The notes beneath the pieces were generated by a model that ran no database searches, was not told the origin of the DNA, and saw only the letters and a list, made by a program, of their open reading frames with translations. Of a DNA stretch of 64,000 nucleotides, positions 1 to 9,443 are shown in pieces. Source of the stretch: Tropicimonas sp. IMCC34011 (GTDB lineage Bacteria > Pseudomonadota > Alphaproteobacteria > Rhodobacterales > Rhodobacteraceae); the NCBI RefSeq assembly GCF_003390865.1, contig NZ_QMEJ01000001.1:620001-684000 (forward strand). The letters are read 5' to 3'. Position numbers and translations under genes: made by a program. Positions within the stretch are counted from its first letter, which is position 1. Every line of letters starts with the position of its first letter.

Positions 1-1360
1 CGAAGAAGCCCACGACATCCGTAACCGTCGTGACGAAGGTCCCGGAGGCCAGCGCGGGATCGACCCCCGCCTTGTCGAGCAGGAGCGGGATCAGGATCCC
101 CGCAAGCCCCGCCATCAGCATGTTTATGACCATCGCAGCCGAGATCACGTAGGCGATCCCGATATCGCCGAACCAGAGGATCCCCACCGCGCCCATCAGG
201 ATGGCAAAGATCACCCCGTTGATCAGGCCGACCGCCGCCTCCCTTCGCACGATGCGCAAGACGTTGGAGCCGGTGAGATCCTTTGTGGCCAGCGCTCGGA
301 CCGCGACTGTCAGCGCCTGCGTGCCGGCATTACCGCCCATGCTGGCCACGATGGGCATCAGCACGGCGAGCGCCACGACCTGCGCGATCACCTCCTCGAA
401 CTGGGCGATGACGAGGGAGGCGAGGATCGCCGTCGCGAGGTTCACCGCCAGCCAGGGAAGACGGCGGCGCGTGGTGTCGACCACCCGGTCGGAAATCCGC
501 GTCTCGCCGACACCGGCGAGGCGCAGGATGTCCTCCTCGTGCTCCTCGTCCATCACCACCATCGCGTCATCGATGGTGATCACGCCGACGACGCGTTTCT
601 CCTCGTCGACCACGGGGGCGGAGATCAGGTGATACTGGTTGAAGGCATAGGCCACCTCGCCCTCGTCCTGATCGACGGGCACGGTGCGGAAATCCTCTTC
701 CACGATGTCGCGCAGAAGTGTGCCTCGGCGAGACGCGAGGATCTTCCCGATAGCCACCTGCCCCACCGCCCGCATCCGGGGATCGACGAGAACGACGTGG
801 TAGAACTGGTCCGGCAGATTGTCCGGGTTGGCACGCAGGAAATCGATCGCCTCGCCGACACGCCAATGCTCCGGCGCGCGAACGATCTCGCGCTGCATCA
901 GGCGGCCTGCGGAGAACTCGGGGTAGGTCAGCGCCTGCTCGACGGCGGCGCGGGACGAGGCGGACAGTGCCTCGAGGATCATGTCCTTCTGCTCGCCCTC
1001 GAGGTCCTCGACGAGATCGACCACATCGTCGCTGTCGAGTTCGCGCACCGCCTCGGAGAGCACGTCGGGCGGCAGGAGGTGGATCACCTCCTCGCGAAGG
1101 CTCTCGTCCAGCTCGCTGAGCACGGCGCCGTCCAGCCGGCCGCCGTAGACGCGCAAGAGATCCGCACGTTGCCAGCCCTCGATCTGCTCCAGAAGGTCGG
1201 CCATGTCGGCCGGGTGGAGCGGCTCGAGGAGCTCGGCCAGGCGCTCCGCATCCTCCACCTCCACGGCCTCGAGGACATTGCGCGTGAATGGCCCGTCCAG
1301 CGTGTACTGGCCGGCCTCCCGCTCATCGGAAGCCTCCGGCGTAAGAATGTCGTCAGCCAT
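1..1360 (-). CDS. mgtE: Magnesium channel MgtE (C-terminus cut by window edge)
   Basis: Inner-membrane Mg2+ (and Co2+) channel. Reading leftward, it starts at ATG 1360 and runs off the left edge after about 453 codons; family members are about 450-470 aa, so only a short C-terminal piece is missing. The order is canonical: an acidic helical N domain (about 1-130), two CBS domains (about 135-260, ending near EEDILRLAGVGE) and the membrane pore from about 275. The MgtE signature MGGNAGTQAL lies near residue 340 and the last visible part is VTDVVGFF, the start of the final helix. In the family the N and CBS domains sense cytosolic Mg2+ and close the pore. It is divergent from guaD with 119 bp between the start codons. 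Identity is firm; in vivo metal preference is not shown by sequence. Confidence 0.95.
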   Translation of the reverse strand, partial: MADDILTPEASDEREAGQYTLDGPFTRNVLEAVEVEDAERLAELLEPLHPADMADLLEQIEGWQRADLLRVYGGRLDGAVLSELDESLREEVIHLLPPDVLSEAVRELDSDDVVDLVEDLEGEQKDMILEALSASSRAAVEQALTYPEFSAGRLMQREIVRAPEHWRVGEAIDFLRANPDNLPDQFYHVVLVDPRMRAVGQVAIGKILASRRGTLLRDIVEEDFRTVPVDQDEGEVAYAFNQYHLISAPVVDEEKRVVGVITIDDAMVVMDEEHEEDILRLAGVGETRISDRVVDTTRRRLPWLAVNLATAILASLVIAQFEEVIAQVVALAVLMPIVASMGGNAGTQALTVAVRALATKDLTGSNVLRIVRREAAVGLINGVIFAILMGAVGILWFGDIGIAYVISAAMVINMLMAGLAGILIPLLLDKAGVDPALASGTFVTTVTDVVGFF

Positions 1361-1479
1361 GATGGAGCGCCCCCGGATCTGCGCGGTCAGGGGCGACAAT
1401 AGGGCCGGCTGTGGCAGGAGCAACCTGAACCCGCCGGCATCCCTTTCGCCCGCCGCTGGAGAGCCATAATGTCCCCCTC

Positions 1480-2784
1480 ATGACACAGACACTCATCCTC
1501 GGGCAGGTGCTCGACATCCAGTCGGACCCCTTCGGCAGCACGCCGGACGCGGCCAGCCGATTCGACGCCCATGGCGGTGTCCTCGTGGAGGACGGTCGCA
1601 TCCTCGCCACCGGCCCCGCCGATGAGCTGAGGTCCCGCGCGCCCCGGGCGACGATCGAGGATCACGGGCGGGGGCTGATCCTGCCGGGCTTCGTCGATGC
1701 GCATGTCCACTATCCCCAGACGGCGATCATCGCCTCATGGGGCAAGCGCCTGATCGACTGGCTGAACACCTACACCTTCCCCGAGGAGATGCGGTTCGGC
1801 GATCCGGCCTATGCGGACGAGATCGCAGAACGCTACCTCGATCTGCTGATCGCGAACGGCACCACGACCGCCTGCTCCTACTGCACGATTCATCCCGCCT
1901 CGGTGGACGCCTTCTTCGGCGCCGCCGAACGGCGCGGCATGGCCGTCGCCGCAGGGAAGACCTGCATGGACCGCAACGCGCCGGATGGGCTGCGCGATGA
2001 CGCCAGGTCCGCATATGACGACAGCGCCGCCCTTCTCGCCCGCTGGCACGGCAGGGGCCGCGCGCGCTACGTCATCACGCCACGGTTCACGCCCACCTCT
2101 ACGCCCGAACAGCTCGAGGCGCTCGGCGCGCTCTGGGCGGAGAACCCGGATTGCCTGATGCAGACCCACCTCTCCGAACAGCTGGACGAGATTGCCTGGG
2201 TGAAGGAGCTGCACCCGGAGGCCCGGGATTATCTGGACACCTACGAGGCGCATGGTCTCGTGCGGGAGGGCGCACTCTTCGGCCATGCCATCCACCTCGA
2301 GGATCGCGAGCGGGATCGCCTCAGGGAAGCGGGCGCCGCCCTCATCCACTGCCCGACGTCGAACGCCTTCATCGGCTCTGGCCTGTTCGGCATGGCGCCG
2401 GCCAAGGCGGAGGGCCAGATTGTCGGCCTGGCCACCGATACCGGCGGCGGCTCCTCCTTCTCGATGCTGCGGACCATGGCAGCGGCCTACGAGATCGGCC
2501 AGCTGACCGGAACGCCGCTCCACCCGGCCGAGCTCATCTGGCTTGCGACCGCGGGATCCGCCGCGGCCATGCGTCTGCCCGATCGGATCGGCACACTCGC
2601 GCCGGGATCCGATGCAGATCTCGTCGTGCTCGATCTCGCCTCAACCCCCGCCATCGCGCAGCGCGCCGGGGGGGCGGAGACGATCTGGGATGCGGTCTTC
2701 CCCACGATCATGATGGGCGACGACCGGGCAACGGCGGCCACCTATGTCGCCGGTCGCAGGATGTTCCCGCCCTGTAACGGCTGA
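1480..2784 (+). CDS. guaD: Guanine deaminase
   Basis: Cytosolic zinc amidohydrolase converting guanine to xanthine and ammonia in purine salvage/catabolism. The 434-aa length matches the family. The metal-binding strand PGFVDAHVHYPQ is near residue 70, the second metal/substrate motif is QTHLSEQ, and the ATDTGGGSSFSM region matches the late active-site loop typical of GuaD. Starting at ATG 1480 gives the expected short N-terminal beta region (MTQTLILGQVLDI). It is monocistronic: mgtE is divergent upstream and the next gene (2907-3752) is on the other strand. No xanthine dehydrogenase genes adjoin it; the lone CoxL-type gene at 30.5 kb is far away and of another subfamily. Confidence 0.93.
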   Translation: MTQTLILGQVLDIQSDPFGSTPDAASRFDAHGGVLVEDGRILATGPADELRSRAPRATIEDHGRGLILPGFVDAHVHYPQTAIIASWGKRLIDWLNTYTFPEEMRFGDPAYADEIAERYLDLLIANGTTTACSYCTIHPASVDAFFGAAERRGMAVAAGKTCMDRNAPDGLRDDARSAYDDSAALLARWHGRGRARYVITPRFTPTSTPEQLEALGALWAENPDCLMQTHLSEQLDEIAWVKELHPEARDYLDTYEAHGLVREGALFGHAIHLEDRERDRLREAGAALIHCPTSNAFIGSGLFGMAPAKAEGQIVGLATDTGGGSSFSMLRTMAAAYEIGQLTGTPLHPAELIWLATAGSAAAMRLPDRIGTLAPGSDADLVVLDLASTPAIAQRAGGAETIWDAVFPTIMMGDDRATAATYVAGRRMFPPCNG

Positions 2785-2906
2785 GCGGCGGGCGTGAGCC
2801 TCCCGCGCGGACTATCCGGATTTCGAAAAGATACGGTGTTTCCCGGCCGGCGCGTTCCGCGAGGTCGCCGGGCGAATGCCGAACGGGCGCGCAAATGCGC
2901 GTTCGA

Positions 2907-3752
2907 TCAGGAGGCTTGTCCCGCCCCGTCCGCCAACCGTTCGATAGCCCAGGCATGGAGTTCGGGTGTCGCGGCGGCCAGTGCCCGGCCTCCCTCATGG
3001 GCAGGCCCACCCTGCCAGTCGGTCACGATCCCTCCGGCCGCCTCTATCACGGCGATCGGTGCGCAGATGTCGTAGGCTTTCAGCCCCGCTTCGATGACAA
3101 GGTCGATCTGCCCCAGCGCGAGGAGACCATAGGCATAGCAGTCGAGGCCGTAGCGCGTCAGCTTCACGTCGCGGGCGACGCGGGCGAACGCCGCGGCGTC
3201 CTCCTGTGATCCGACCTCGGGAAAGGTGGTCATCAGGATCGCACCGGCGGGATCCGTTTCCCGCCGCACGCGCAGCTCCCGCGCGCCCTGCGGCCCGGAA
3301 TGGGTCGCGACAAGGCCCGCCGCACCCTCCCACCGCTCGGAGGTAAAGGGCTGATCGATCATCCCGAACATCGGGCCGGCCTCGTCGGACAGGGCGATCA
3401 GCACGCCCCAGCTCGGCGCTCCGGCGAGAAAGGCGCGCGTGCCGTCTATGGGATCGAGCACCCATGTCAGGCCACTCGTTCCCTCCTGCTTGCCGAACTC
3501 CTCGCCGTGGATGCCGTCCTGAGGGCGCCTGCGGTTCAGAATGTCGCGCATGGCGGTTTCAGCGGCGCGATCGGCGGCGGTGACGGGATCGAAGGCATCC
3601 GCCTCCTTGGACTCGGCCACGAGACCGGGCGCACGGAAATACGGCAGGATCGCCTCGCGTGCGGCCTCCGCAAGTTCAGCGGCAACGCGCCTCAGCTCGG
3701 AGGATGCGGCGGCCCCGCCGAAACGGGCCGTCGTCTGTTCTGTGCTGGTCAT
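2907..3752 (-). CDS. hisN: Histidinol-phosphatase, inositol monophosphatase fold (HisN type)
   Basis: Mg2+-dependent phosphatase of the IMPase superfamily, 281 aa. It has the metal-binding motif VLDPIDGTRAF (about residues 91-101), an EEFGK glutamate upstream of it, and the C-terminal motif AYDICAPIAVIEAAGG (about 222-237). The cramped motif-1 context (WVLDPIDGT-RAF-LAG) and length resemble HisN enzymes, which remove phosphate from L-histidinol phosphate in histidine synthesis; an inositol- or PAP-type activity cannot be excluded from sequence. ATG 3752 (MTSTEQ) is preferred to an in-frame start 48 bp upstream, which only adds arginine-rich residues. A second family member, more SuhB-like, is at 27154-27942. 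The HTH regulator gene lies 69 bp upstream in the same orientation. Confidence 0.8.
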   Translation of the reverse strand: MTSTEQTTARFGGAAASSELRRVAAELAEAAREAILPYFRAPGLVAESKEADAFDPVTAADRAAETAMRDILNRRRPQDGIHGEEFGKQEGTSGLTWVLDPIDGTRAFLAGAPSWGVLIALSDEAGPMFGMIDQPFTSERWEGAAGLVATHSGPQGARELRVRRETDPAGAILMTTFPEVGSQEDAAAFARVARDVKLTRYGLDCYAYGLLALGQIDLVIEAGLKAYDICAPIAVIEAAGGIVTDWQGGPAHEGGRALAAATPELHAWAIERLADGAGQAS

Positions 3753-3821
3753 GGAACCGCGGTACGCCCGGCCGCGAGATCGGTCAAGCGGCTGGGACAT
3801 ATGGGGGCGCGGCGGGCCCGA

Positions 3822-4190
3822 TCAGGCAGCCTGGCCGAGGGCCCGGGCGAGGTCGAACAGGCGGCGCCGCTGGGCTTCGGGGATAGCGTAATAGGTGCGG
3901 ACGAGATCCATGGCTTCCTTGTCGGCCAGCACGTCGGGCGTCGTGCTCTTGGCGCTGTCCGGGCCGCTGGCGCCTTCGAGGCCATCAAAATAGAAGGAGA
4001 CATCCGTGCCGAGAACCTGCGCGATGTCGAACAGGCGGGACGCGCTGACGCGGTTCATGCCCGTTTCGTACTTCTGGATCTGCTGAAACTTGATGCCCAC
4101 CTTCTCGGCGAGCTGTTGCTGGGTCATGCCGATCATCCAACGACGATGCCGGACGCGCTTGCCCACATGTATATCAACCGGATGTGTCAC
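3822..4190 (-). CDS. XRE/HTH transcriptional regulator, PraR/SinR-like
   Basis: A 122-aa DNA-binding protein. The helix-turn-helix covers about residues 5-65 (KRVRHRRWMIGMTQQQLAEK, then FQQIQKYETGMNRVSASRLF), followed by an acidic linker and a C-terminal helical segment. This layout matches the alphaproteobacterial PraR/PhrR-like HTH family, whose members often control attachment, quorum or stress genes; the regulon here is unknown. The GTG start at 4190 is chosen because GAGG lies 5 bases before it and because family members begin T-H-P-(V/I)-D-(I/V)-H-V-G; an upstream ATG at 4220 would add ten unlike residues. The AT-rich upstream region carries a palindrome overlapping a TTGACA element, which suggests autoregulation (inference). 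Confidence 0.85.
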   Translation of the reverse strand: MTHPVDIHVGKRVRHRRWMIGMTQQQLAEKVGIKFQQIQKYETGMNRVSASRLFDIAQVLGTDVSFYFDGLEGASGPDSAKSTTPDVLADKEAMDLVRTYYAIPEAQRRRLFDLARALGQAA

Positions 4191-4386
4191 TACTGCCTCG
4201 CTACAACTGTAATACGTCATCCCCGGGCACGACCCGAGCTGACAACATTATCCCTTAGGATGAACTCAATTAATACATGCCGAAAAGGTCAGGTCTCTGG
4301 CAAGCTTTTTCATCAACTATGTTTTGTTAAACTTCAACGTACTAGCTAAAAATTTGCAAAATGCGAAGTTATGTGCGTAAAGCAAG

Positions 4387-4402
4387 TGTCAACTGGCAGT
4401 TG
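4387..4402 (-). promoter_or_regulatory. Candidate -35 box overlapped by a palindrome upstream of the HTH regulator
   Basis: On the minus strand a perfect TTGACA hexamer (4392-4387) overlaps the palindrome CAACTG-G-CAGTTG (4390-4402). The spacing to plausible -10 sequences is poor (TAACTT at 15 bp, ACTTCG at 17 bp), so the promoter call is tentative. The site lies about 200 bp upstream of the regulator's start, within the 313-bp, unusually AT-rich gap 4191-4503. Apart from this I see no gene or RNA in that gap. A repressor bound to the palindrome would cover the -35 box, the usual geometry for negative autoregulation. Confidence 0.4.
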
Positions 4403-4503
4403 CTTTCTATTTCGCAAAACTAATCTCAGCGCCGATCGAACTTGAGCGCACGTGACCGATTTTGGCGGATTGGCTACTCCCGCATACGGCGACTCGCGCC
4501 AGG

Positions 4504-5418
4504 TCACGGGTTTTCAGCGACCGGCAGGAGGTCCGTCTGGGCCGTGTTCACGGCCGGGTTCGCCACGGGGTTCCGGTACGCCTCCCGCACCAGATCGGCG
4601 AGCGCCAGCTCCGCCTTGCCGCGGATCACTTCGGAGACGTAGAGGTTTATGTGGTAGCTGCGTAACTCGGGCAGCGCACCGCCATGGGGAATGCGTTCGA
4701 GAAAGGGTGGCGCGGTCCCCTCGAGGTCGGCCGTGATCGCCAGATCGGCACTGACCGTCGCCTCGATCGCCCGTTCGCTCTCCGCCTCGACCGCCATCTC
4801 CCAGGGGATGCCCGCACGGTCGAGCGCATCGACGACCTCGCTGCGAAAGATGCAGGACCGGGCGAAGGCGAGGCGGAGGGGCAGCCGTCGCCAGGCCTGC
4901 CCGCCACGCGCCCCGACCCAGGACAGCGGCGTGTCGGACAACACCTCGCCGCCCTCCATGATTTCCTGCTCGGTGGTCAGGATGATCCCGCACTGCCCGC
5001 GGCGGTAGAGGTCCTGAAGCTGACGCGTGTAGAGCGACAGGAGGTTCGCCCGCATCCTCGGATAGGCTGCGGCAAACTTCTGGAGCACCTGCGGGATGAA
5101 GGGATAGACGATGTCGTGCGGAACGCCGAGCGTCACCTCGCCCTCGAATTCCTGCGACGTCAGGCGACCGATTGCCTCGTCGTTCAGCGACACCATCCGC
5201 CGCGCATAGGCAAGGAGCTGATCGCCCTCTGCCGTGAGCGCGATGCCGCGGCGGGAGCGATCCATGAGCGACAGGCCCAGCCCTTCCTCCAGCCGCTTGA
5301 GCTGCATGGACACGGCGGATTGCGTCAGGTTCAGCAGACCCGCGGCCCTGGTGACCCCGCCGCTATCGGCCACGGCCACGAAGGAACGCAGGGCGGTCAT
5401 GTCGAGATTTCGCGGCAT
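4504..5418 (-). CDS. LysR-family transcriptional regulator
   Basis: A 304-aa LysR-type regulator. The N-terminal winged HTH (about residues 6-65) contains LRSFVAVADSGGVTRAAGLL and LTQSAVSMQLKRLE, followed by the linker helix and a periplasmic-binding-protein-like co-inducer domain (from about 90). ATG 5418 (MPRNLDMTALRSF) gives the standard distance to the HTH; upstream in-frame starts would add about 40 unrelated residues. The ligand is not predictable. It is divergently transcribed from the DUF1127 gene at 5525 and shares a short intergenic region with a dyad (5440-5461). Family knowledge suggests it controls that divergent gene and itself. The C-terminus (about 20 residues after KAELALADLV) is slightly longer than in many members. 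Confidence 0.9.
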   Translation of the reverse strand: MPRNLDMTALRSFVAVADSGGVTRAAGLLNLTQSAVSMQLKRLEEGLGLSLMDRSRRGIALTAEGDQLLAYARRMVSLNDEAIGRLTSQEFEGEVTLGVPHDIVYPFIPQVLQKFAAAYPRMRANLLSLYTRQLQDLYRRGQCGIILTTEQEIMEGGEVLSDTPLSWVGARGGQAWRRLPLRLAFARSCIFRSEVVDALDRAGIPWEMAVEAESERAIEATVSADLAITADLEGTAPPFLERIPHGGALPELRSYHINLYVSEVIRGKAELALADLVREAYRNPVANPAVNTAQTDLLPVAENP

Positions 5419-5439
5419 ATCAATTTCCGTGATACTTCG

Positions 5440-5461
5440 GTTCATAAACATTCGTTTGAAC
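5440..5461. promoter_or_regulatory. Dyad between divergent lysR and DUF1127 genes (candidate LysR box)
   Basis: An inverted repeat GTTCA-N12-TGAAC, extendable with a one-base bulge (GTTCATAAAC / GTTTGAAC), lies 22 bp from the lysR start and about 64 bp from the DUF1127 start. LysR regulators usually bind an imperfect dyad containing T-N11-A in such divergent spaces, so this is the best candidate site. The match is by inspection only. Confidence 0.4.
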
Positions 5462-5524
5462 GATAGCACAAGAGCAGACAGATACAGCCCCGAAAACGAA
5501 TTCGACGCCTCCCGACGTCGCCAG

Positions 5525-5758
5525 ATGAAAGTCCGCACCATGCACGCCCAGTCGACCCTCTCCCGCCTTCCCTTCGCCTCCCTCGGCCGCCGGCATCCGT
5601 TCCGGACGTTGTTCGACCTCTTCGCGCTCGGCCGCCAGCGCCGCGAGCTGTCCGGTCTGGACGAGTCCCGCCTCGCCGATCTGGGCCTGACCCGGCACGA
5701 AGCGATGCAGGAAGCCTCCCGCCCGATCTGGGATGTGCCCTCCAGCTGGCACTACTGA
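5525..5758 (+). CDS. DUF1127 domain protein
   Basis: A 77-aa arginine-rich protein (72 aa if the in-frame ATG at 5540 is used). The C-terminal half carries the DUF1127 (YjiS-like) motif: [19 protein letters not shown], followed by the common ending RPIWDVP. Short DUF1127 proteins occur in many copies in Rhodobacteraceae; some longer relatives act as RNA-binding or stress-induced small proteins, but the function of this one is unknown. Neither start has a good Shine-Dalgarno sequence. It is monocistronic and followed by a strong terminator. The divergent LysR gene is its likely regulator. Confidence 0.8.
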   Translation: MKVRTMHAQSTLSRLPFASLGRRHPFRTLFDLFALGRQRRELSGLDESRLADLGLTRHEAMQEASRPIWDVPSSWHY

Positions 5759-5786
5759 TCCAGGGCCAAGCCCCGATCTGCGAGCC

Positions 5787-5833
5787 AAAGGCGCGGGCAG
5801 CCCCACCCACGGGGGCCGCTCCGCGCCTTTTTT
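5787..5833 (+). terminator. Rho-independent terminator after the DUF1127 gene
   Basis: A perfect 10-bp stem, AAAGGCGCGG (5787-5796) with CCGCGCCTTT (5821-5830), runs into a T tract ending at 5833. The loop itself contains a shorter GCCCC/GGGGC hairpin. Confidence 0.9.
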
Positions 5834-5979
5834 CATGTCCACGATGTGATCCGTGGGGCTTCCCGGTCAGCCCGGCCGGCCCGGACGCCGCTGCATTTGG
5901 AAGGCCCGGCGCTGGCGCCCCGCGCAGGCTTGAGCTAGAGGGGGCGCGGACCCGACCCCGTGCCCGAAGGCCAGCATTC

Positions 5980-7701
5980 ATGACGCGCATTCTCATTACT
6001 TCCGCGATTCCTTACATCAACGGCGTCAAGCATCTCGGCAACCTCGTCGGCAGCCAGCTTCCGGCGGACCTCTATGCCCGCTACGCCCGCGCCCGGGGAC
6101 ACGAGGTGCTGTTTCTGTGCGCCACGGACGAGCATGGCACACCGGCCGAGATCGCGGCGACCAAGGCAGGCATGCCCGTCGAAGAGTACTGCCACCAGAT
6201 GCACCGGGTGCAGGCCAAGCTCGCCGCGGGCTTCCGCCTCTCCTTCGACCATTTCGGCCGCTCATCCTCGATGCAGAACCGCCGGCTGACCCAGCATTTC
6301 GCCGGGGCGCTCGCCGACAACGGCCTGATGGAGGAGCGCAGCGAGCGGCAGGTCTTCTCGATCGACGACGACCGCTTCCTGCCCGACCGCTACATCGAGG
6401 GCACCTGCCCCAATTGCGGGTACGACAAGGCACGCGGAGACCAGTGCGAGAACTGCACCAAGCAGCTCGAGCCGACGGACCTCATCGAGCCCCGGTCCTC
6501 GCTGTCCGGCTCCACGAGGTTGGAGGTCCGCGAGACGAAGCACCTCTACCTTCTGCAGTCCAAGCTGAAGGGCGACCTGGCCGAATGGATCGACAGCAAG
6601 TCCGACTGGCCGATCCTGACCACCTCGATCGCCCGCAAATGGCTGAACGACGGTGACGGGCTCCAGGACCGCGGCATCACCCGCGATCTCCACTGGGGCG
6701 TTCCGGTCGCCAGAGGCGGCGAGCCGTGGCCGGGCATGGAGAATAAGGTCTTCTACGTCTGGTTCGACGCGCCCATCGAATATATCGCTTGCGCCGCCGA
6801 ATGGGCCGATGCGCAAGGTCTCGACGAGGAGCATTGGTGGCGCTGGTGGCGGACCGACGAGGGCGCGGACGACGTGCGCTACGTTCAGTTCATGGGCAAG
6901 GACAACGTGCCCTTCCACACCCTCTCCTTCCCTGCGACGATCATGGGATCGGGCGAGCCCTGGAAGGTCGTCGACTACATCAAGTCCTTCAATTACCTGA
7001 CCTATGACGGCGGCCAGTTCTCCACGAGCCAGGGTCGCGGCATCTTCATGGATCAGGCGCTGGACCTGCTGCCGCCCGATTACTGGCGCTGGTGGCTCCT
7101 GTCCCACGCGCCCGAGACGTCGGACTCGGAATTCACCTGGGATTCCTTCCAGGCAGGCGTGAACAAGGACCTGGCCGACGTGCTCGGCAATTTCGTCTCC
7201 CGCGTGACGAAGTTCTGCCGCTCCAAGTTCGGCGAAGAAGTTCCGGAGGGCGGCGAAGAGATCACCGAGCGCGGCCGCGCCCTTGTCGCCGAGTTGCAGG
7301 AGCGTCTCGAGACCTACTGCAAGCACATGGATGCGATCGAGGTCCGTCGCGCTGCGGCGGAGCTGCGCGCGATGTGGGTGGCCGGCAACGAGTTCCTGCA
7401 GGACGCGGCCCCCTGGTCGACCTTCAAGGAGGACCCGGGTCGCGCGGCGGCGGACATTCGCTTCGCGCTCAACCTCATCCGCGTCTATGCCGTGATCTCC
7501 GCCCCCTTCATTCCGGACGCCTCGGCAAAGCTGCTCGAAGCGCTTCGGACCGAGGAGACGAAGTGGCCGACCGACATGGAGCAGGCGCTCCTCCGTCTGC
7601 CAGCAGGTCAGGGCTTCGTTGTGCCGGACACGCTCTTTGCCAAGATCGACGACGATCAACGCGAGGAGTGGAAGGTCACCTTCGCCGGCAAACGCGACTG
7701 A
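5980..7701 (+). CDS. metG: Methionyl-tRNA synthetase
   Basis: Class I aminoacyl-tRNA synthetase charging tRNA-Met, 573 aa. The HIGH motif appears as KHLGN (about residues 16-20) in the usual [11 protein letters not shown] context. A zinc-knuckle pair CPNC...CENC lies at about 146-160. The KMSKS loop is the divergent GGQFSTS at 344-350, a form with glutamine where most bacterial enzymes have lysine. The anticodon-binding helical domain follows; there is no C-terminal tRNA-binding EMAP domain, so this is the short form. ATG 5980 begins [15 protein letters not shown] as expected. It is convergent with recN: the stop ends at 7701 and the recN stop begins at 7702, with no spacer or terminator between them. 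Confidence 0.96.
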   Translation: MTRILITSAIPYINGVKHLGNLVGSQLPADLYARYARARGHEVLFLCATDEHGTPAEIAATKAGMPVEEYCHQMHRVQAKLAAGFRLSFDHFGRSSSMQNRRLTQHFAGALADNGLMEERSERQVFSIDDDRFLPDRYIEGTCPNCGYDKARGDQCENCTKQLEPTDLIEPRSSLSGSTRLEVRETKHLYLLQSKLKGDLAEWIDSKSDWPILTTSIARKWLNDGDGLQDRGITRDLHWGVPVARGGEPWPGMENKVFYVWFDAPIEYIACAAEWADAQGLDEEHWWRWWRTDEGADDVRYVQFMGKDNVPFHTLSFPATIMGSGEPWKVVDYIKSFNYLTYDGGQFSTSQGRGIFMDQALDLLPPDYWRWWLLSHAPETSDSEFTWDSFQAGVNKDLADVLGNFVSRVTKFCRSKFGEEVPEGGEEITERGRALVAELQERLETYCKHMDAIEVRRAAAELRAMWVAGNEFLQDAAPWSTFKEDPGRAAADIRFALNLIRVYAVISAPFIPDASAKLLEALRTEETKWPTDMEQALLRLPAGQGFVVPDTLFAKIDDDQREEWKVTFAGKRD

Positions 7702-9351
7702 TCAGGCGCCGAGAAGGGCCCGTGCCGCGGCGCGGGCCTCGTCGGTCACGATGTCCCCCGCCAGCATGCGCGCGAGCTCGTCGGTGCGCTCCTCCCCGCG
7801 GAGCGGCACCACGGTGGAGAGCGTCATCCCGTCCGAGACGCGTTTCTCCACCCGCCAGTGATGCGCGCCGCGTGCGGCGACCTGCGGGGAATGCGTGACG
7901 ACGAGGACCTGCGCCCGCTCGGACAGAGCCGCGAGCCGCCGGCCGACCGCATCCGCCGTCGCCCCGCCGACGCCGCGATCGATCTCGTCGAAGATCAGCG
8001 TCATCCCGGCGCCGCCACCCGTCAGGCAGACCTTCAGCGCCAGGAGAAACCGTGAGAGTTCGCCGCCGCTGGCGATCTTGTTCAGGGGTCCCGGCGGGGC
8101 GCCGGGGTTCGTGGCCACGGTAAAGGTCACCGCGTCGCGCCCGTCCGGCCCCGCCTCCCCGGCCTCGATCACCGTGCGAAACACCGCCCGCTCCATCTTG
8201 AGCGGCGCAAGCTCGGCCGCCATCGCAGCGTCCAGCCGCTCGGCCGCCGCACGCCTCATGTCGCTGAGTGTCCCGGCGGCGGCATCGAAGGACGCCTCGG
8301 CATCCTTCAACGCCCTCTCCAGATCCTCTAGGCCCCGTTCGGAGGCGTCGAGCGCGGCGAGACGGCCGCGAAGATCGGCGGCATGCCCGCCAAGGTCGTC
8401 CGGCAGCACCTGATACTTCCGGGCAAGACCGCGGATCGCGAACAGCCGTTCCTCGACCGCCTCCAGCTCGCGCGGATCGTAGCTCATCGCGTCGAGCGCC
8501 GCCTCGATCCCCTGCTCTGCTTCGCTCAAGGCGTCGGCCGCCCGCGTGAGCGCTTCGAGCGCTCCGTCGAGACGCCCGCCAGCCCCCTCGGAGGCGCCAT
8601 CGAGCCAACGCGCAGCATCCGAGACCATGCCCTCGGCGCCATCACCGGAGACCGCCGCAAGCGCGCGGGTGATGTCTTCGCGGACACGCTCGGCGCCCTG
8701 CATCTCGCGGCGACGCCCGTCGAGTTCGGCTTCCTCGCCGGGCTGGGGATCGAGCTTGTCCAGCTCGGCGACGGCGTGACGCAGGAACTCCTCCTCGCTC
8801 TTCAGCGTGTCCGCCTCCTCGCGCGCCCGCGTAAGCGCCGCCTCGGCGTCCCGCCGGGCGCGCCAGGCGACGCGGACGGCCGCCAGCTCCGCACCTGACG
8901 CCGCAAAGTCATCGAGGAGGCCACGATGGCCGCGGGGGTTCAGGAGGCCACGGTCGTCGTGCTGTCCGTGCAGTTCCACGAGGGTGTCCGACAGAGCGCG
9001 CAGCACCTCGCCGCTCGCGCGCCGGTCGTTGACGTAGCCGGTCTTGCGCCCGTCGGCCGCGTTCACGCGCCGCAGGATGAGTTCATCGGAGACCGGCAAT
9101 CCGGCCTCGTCCAGAACGGCCCGCGCGGCATGGCCCTCCGGGAGATCGAACACCGCGACCACCTCGCCCGCGGATGCGCCGGGGCGCACCATCTCGGCGC
9201 GACCGCGCCAGCCCAGAACGAAGCCGAGCGCGTCGAGGAGGATGGACTTGCCTGCCCCCGTCTCCCCGGTCAGCACGTTGAGGCCGGACCGGAAATCGAG
9301 CTCCAGCCTGTCGATGATCAGAAGATCGCGGATGTCGAGTGAGCGCAGCAT
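7702..9351 (-). CDS. recN: DNA repair protein RecN (SMC-like ATPase)
   Basis: A 549-aa SMC-family ATPase acting early in double-strand-break repair with RecA. The N-terminal Walker A is GETGAGKS (about residues 30-37) after the RecN start MLRSLDIRDLLIID. A long coiled-coil middle rich in E/A/R (about 150-370) is followed by the C-terminal ABC signature SGGELSRFLLALK and Walker B LIFDEIDRGVGG (about 450-475). The length matches the family. Transcription comes from the bamD side; a hairpin with a weak T tract at 9382-9426 sits in the 92-bp gap, so recN may be only partly co-transcribed with lpxC-bamD. That lpxC-bamD-recN order is common in alphaproteobacteria. No SOS box was recognised. Confidence 0.96.
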   Translation of the reverse strand: MLRSLDIRDLLIIDRLELDFRSGLNVLTGETGAGKSILLDALGFVLGWRGRAEMVRPGASAGEVVAVFDLPEGHAARAVLDEAGLPVSDELILRRVNAADGRKTGYVNDRRASGEVLRALSDTLVELHGQHDDRGLLNPRGHRGLLDDFAASGAELAAVRVAWRARRDAEAALTRAREEADTLKSEEEFLRHAVAELDKLDPQPGEEAELDGRRREMQGAERVREDITRALAAVSGDGAEGMVSDAARWLDGASEGAGGRLDGALEALTRAADALSEAEQGIEAALDAMSYDPRELEAVEERLFAIRGLARKYQVLPDDLGGHAADLRGRLAALDASERGLEDLERALKDAEASFDAAAGTLSDMRRAAAERLDAAMAAELAPLKMERAVFRTVIEAGEAGPDGRDAVTFTVATNPGAPPGPLNKIASGGELSRFLLALKVCLTGGGAGMTLIFDEIDRGVGGATADAVGRRLAALSERAQVLVVTHSPQVAARGAHHWRVEKRVSDGMTLSTVVPLRGEERTDELARMLAGDIVTDEARAAARALLGA

Positions 9352-9381
9352 CGGGGCGATCTATCGCACCCTGCGGCGGGA

Positions 9382-9426
9382 CATGAAAGATCCCGCGCGC
9401 ACCCCCTGAACGAAGGGTCGCGCGGG
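9382..9426 (-). terminator. Hairpin between bamD and recN
   Basis: On the minus strand a long GC stem (GGGTCGCGCGGG at 9415-9426 with CCCGCGCGCACCC at 9392-9404, one bulged base) is followed by ATCTTTCAT. The T tract is weak, so it may be a partial terminator or attenuator between bamD and recN. Confidence 0.5.
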
Positions 9427-9443
9427 CGTCGGGGCCTACCCGA

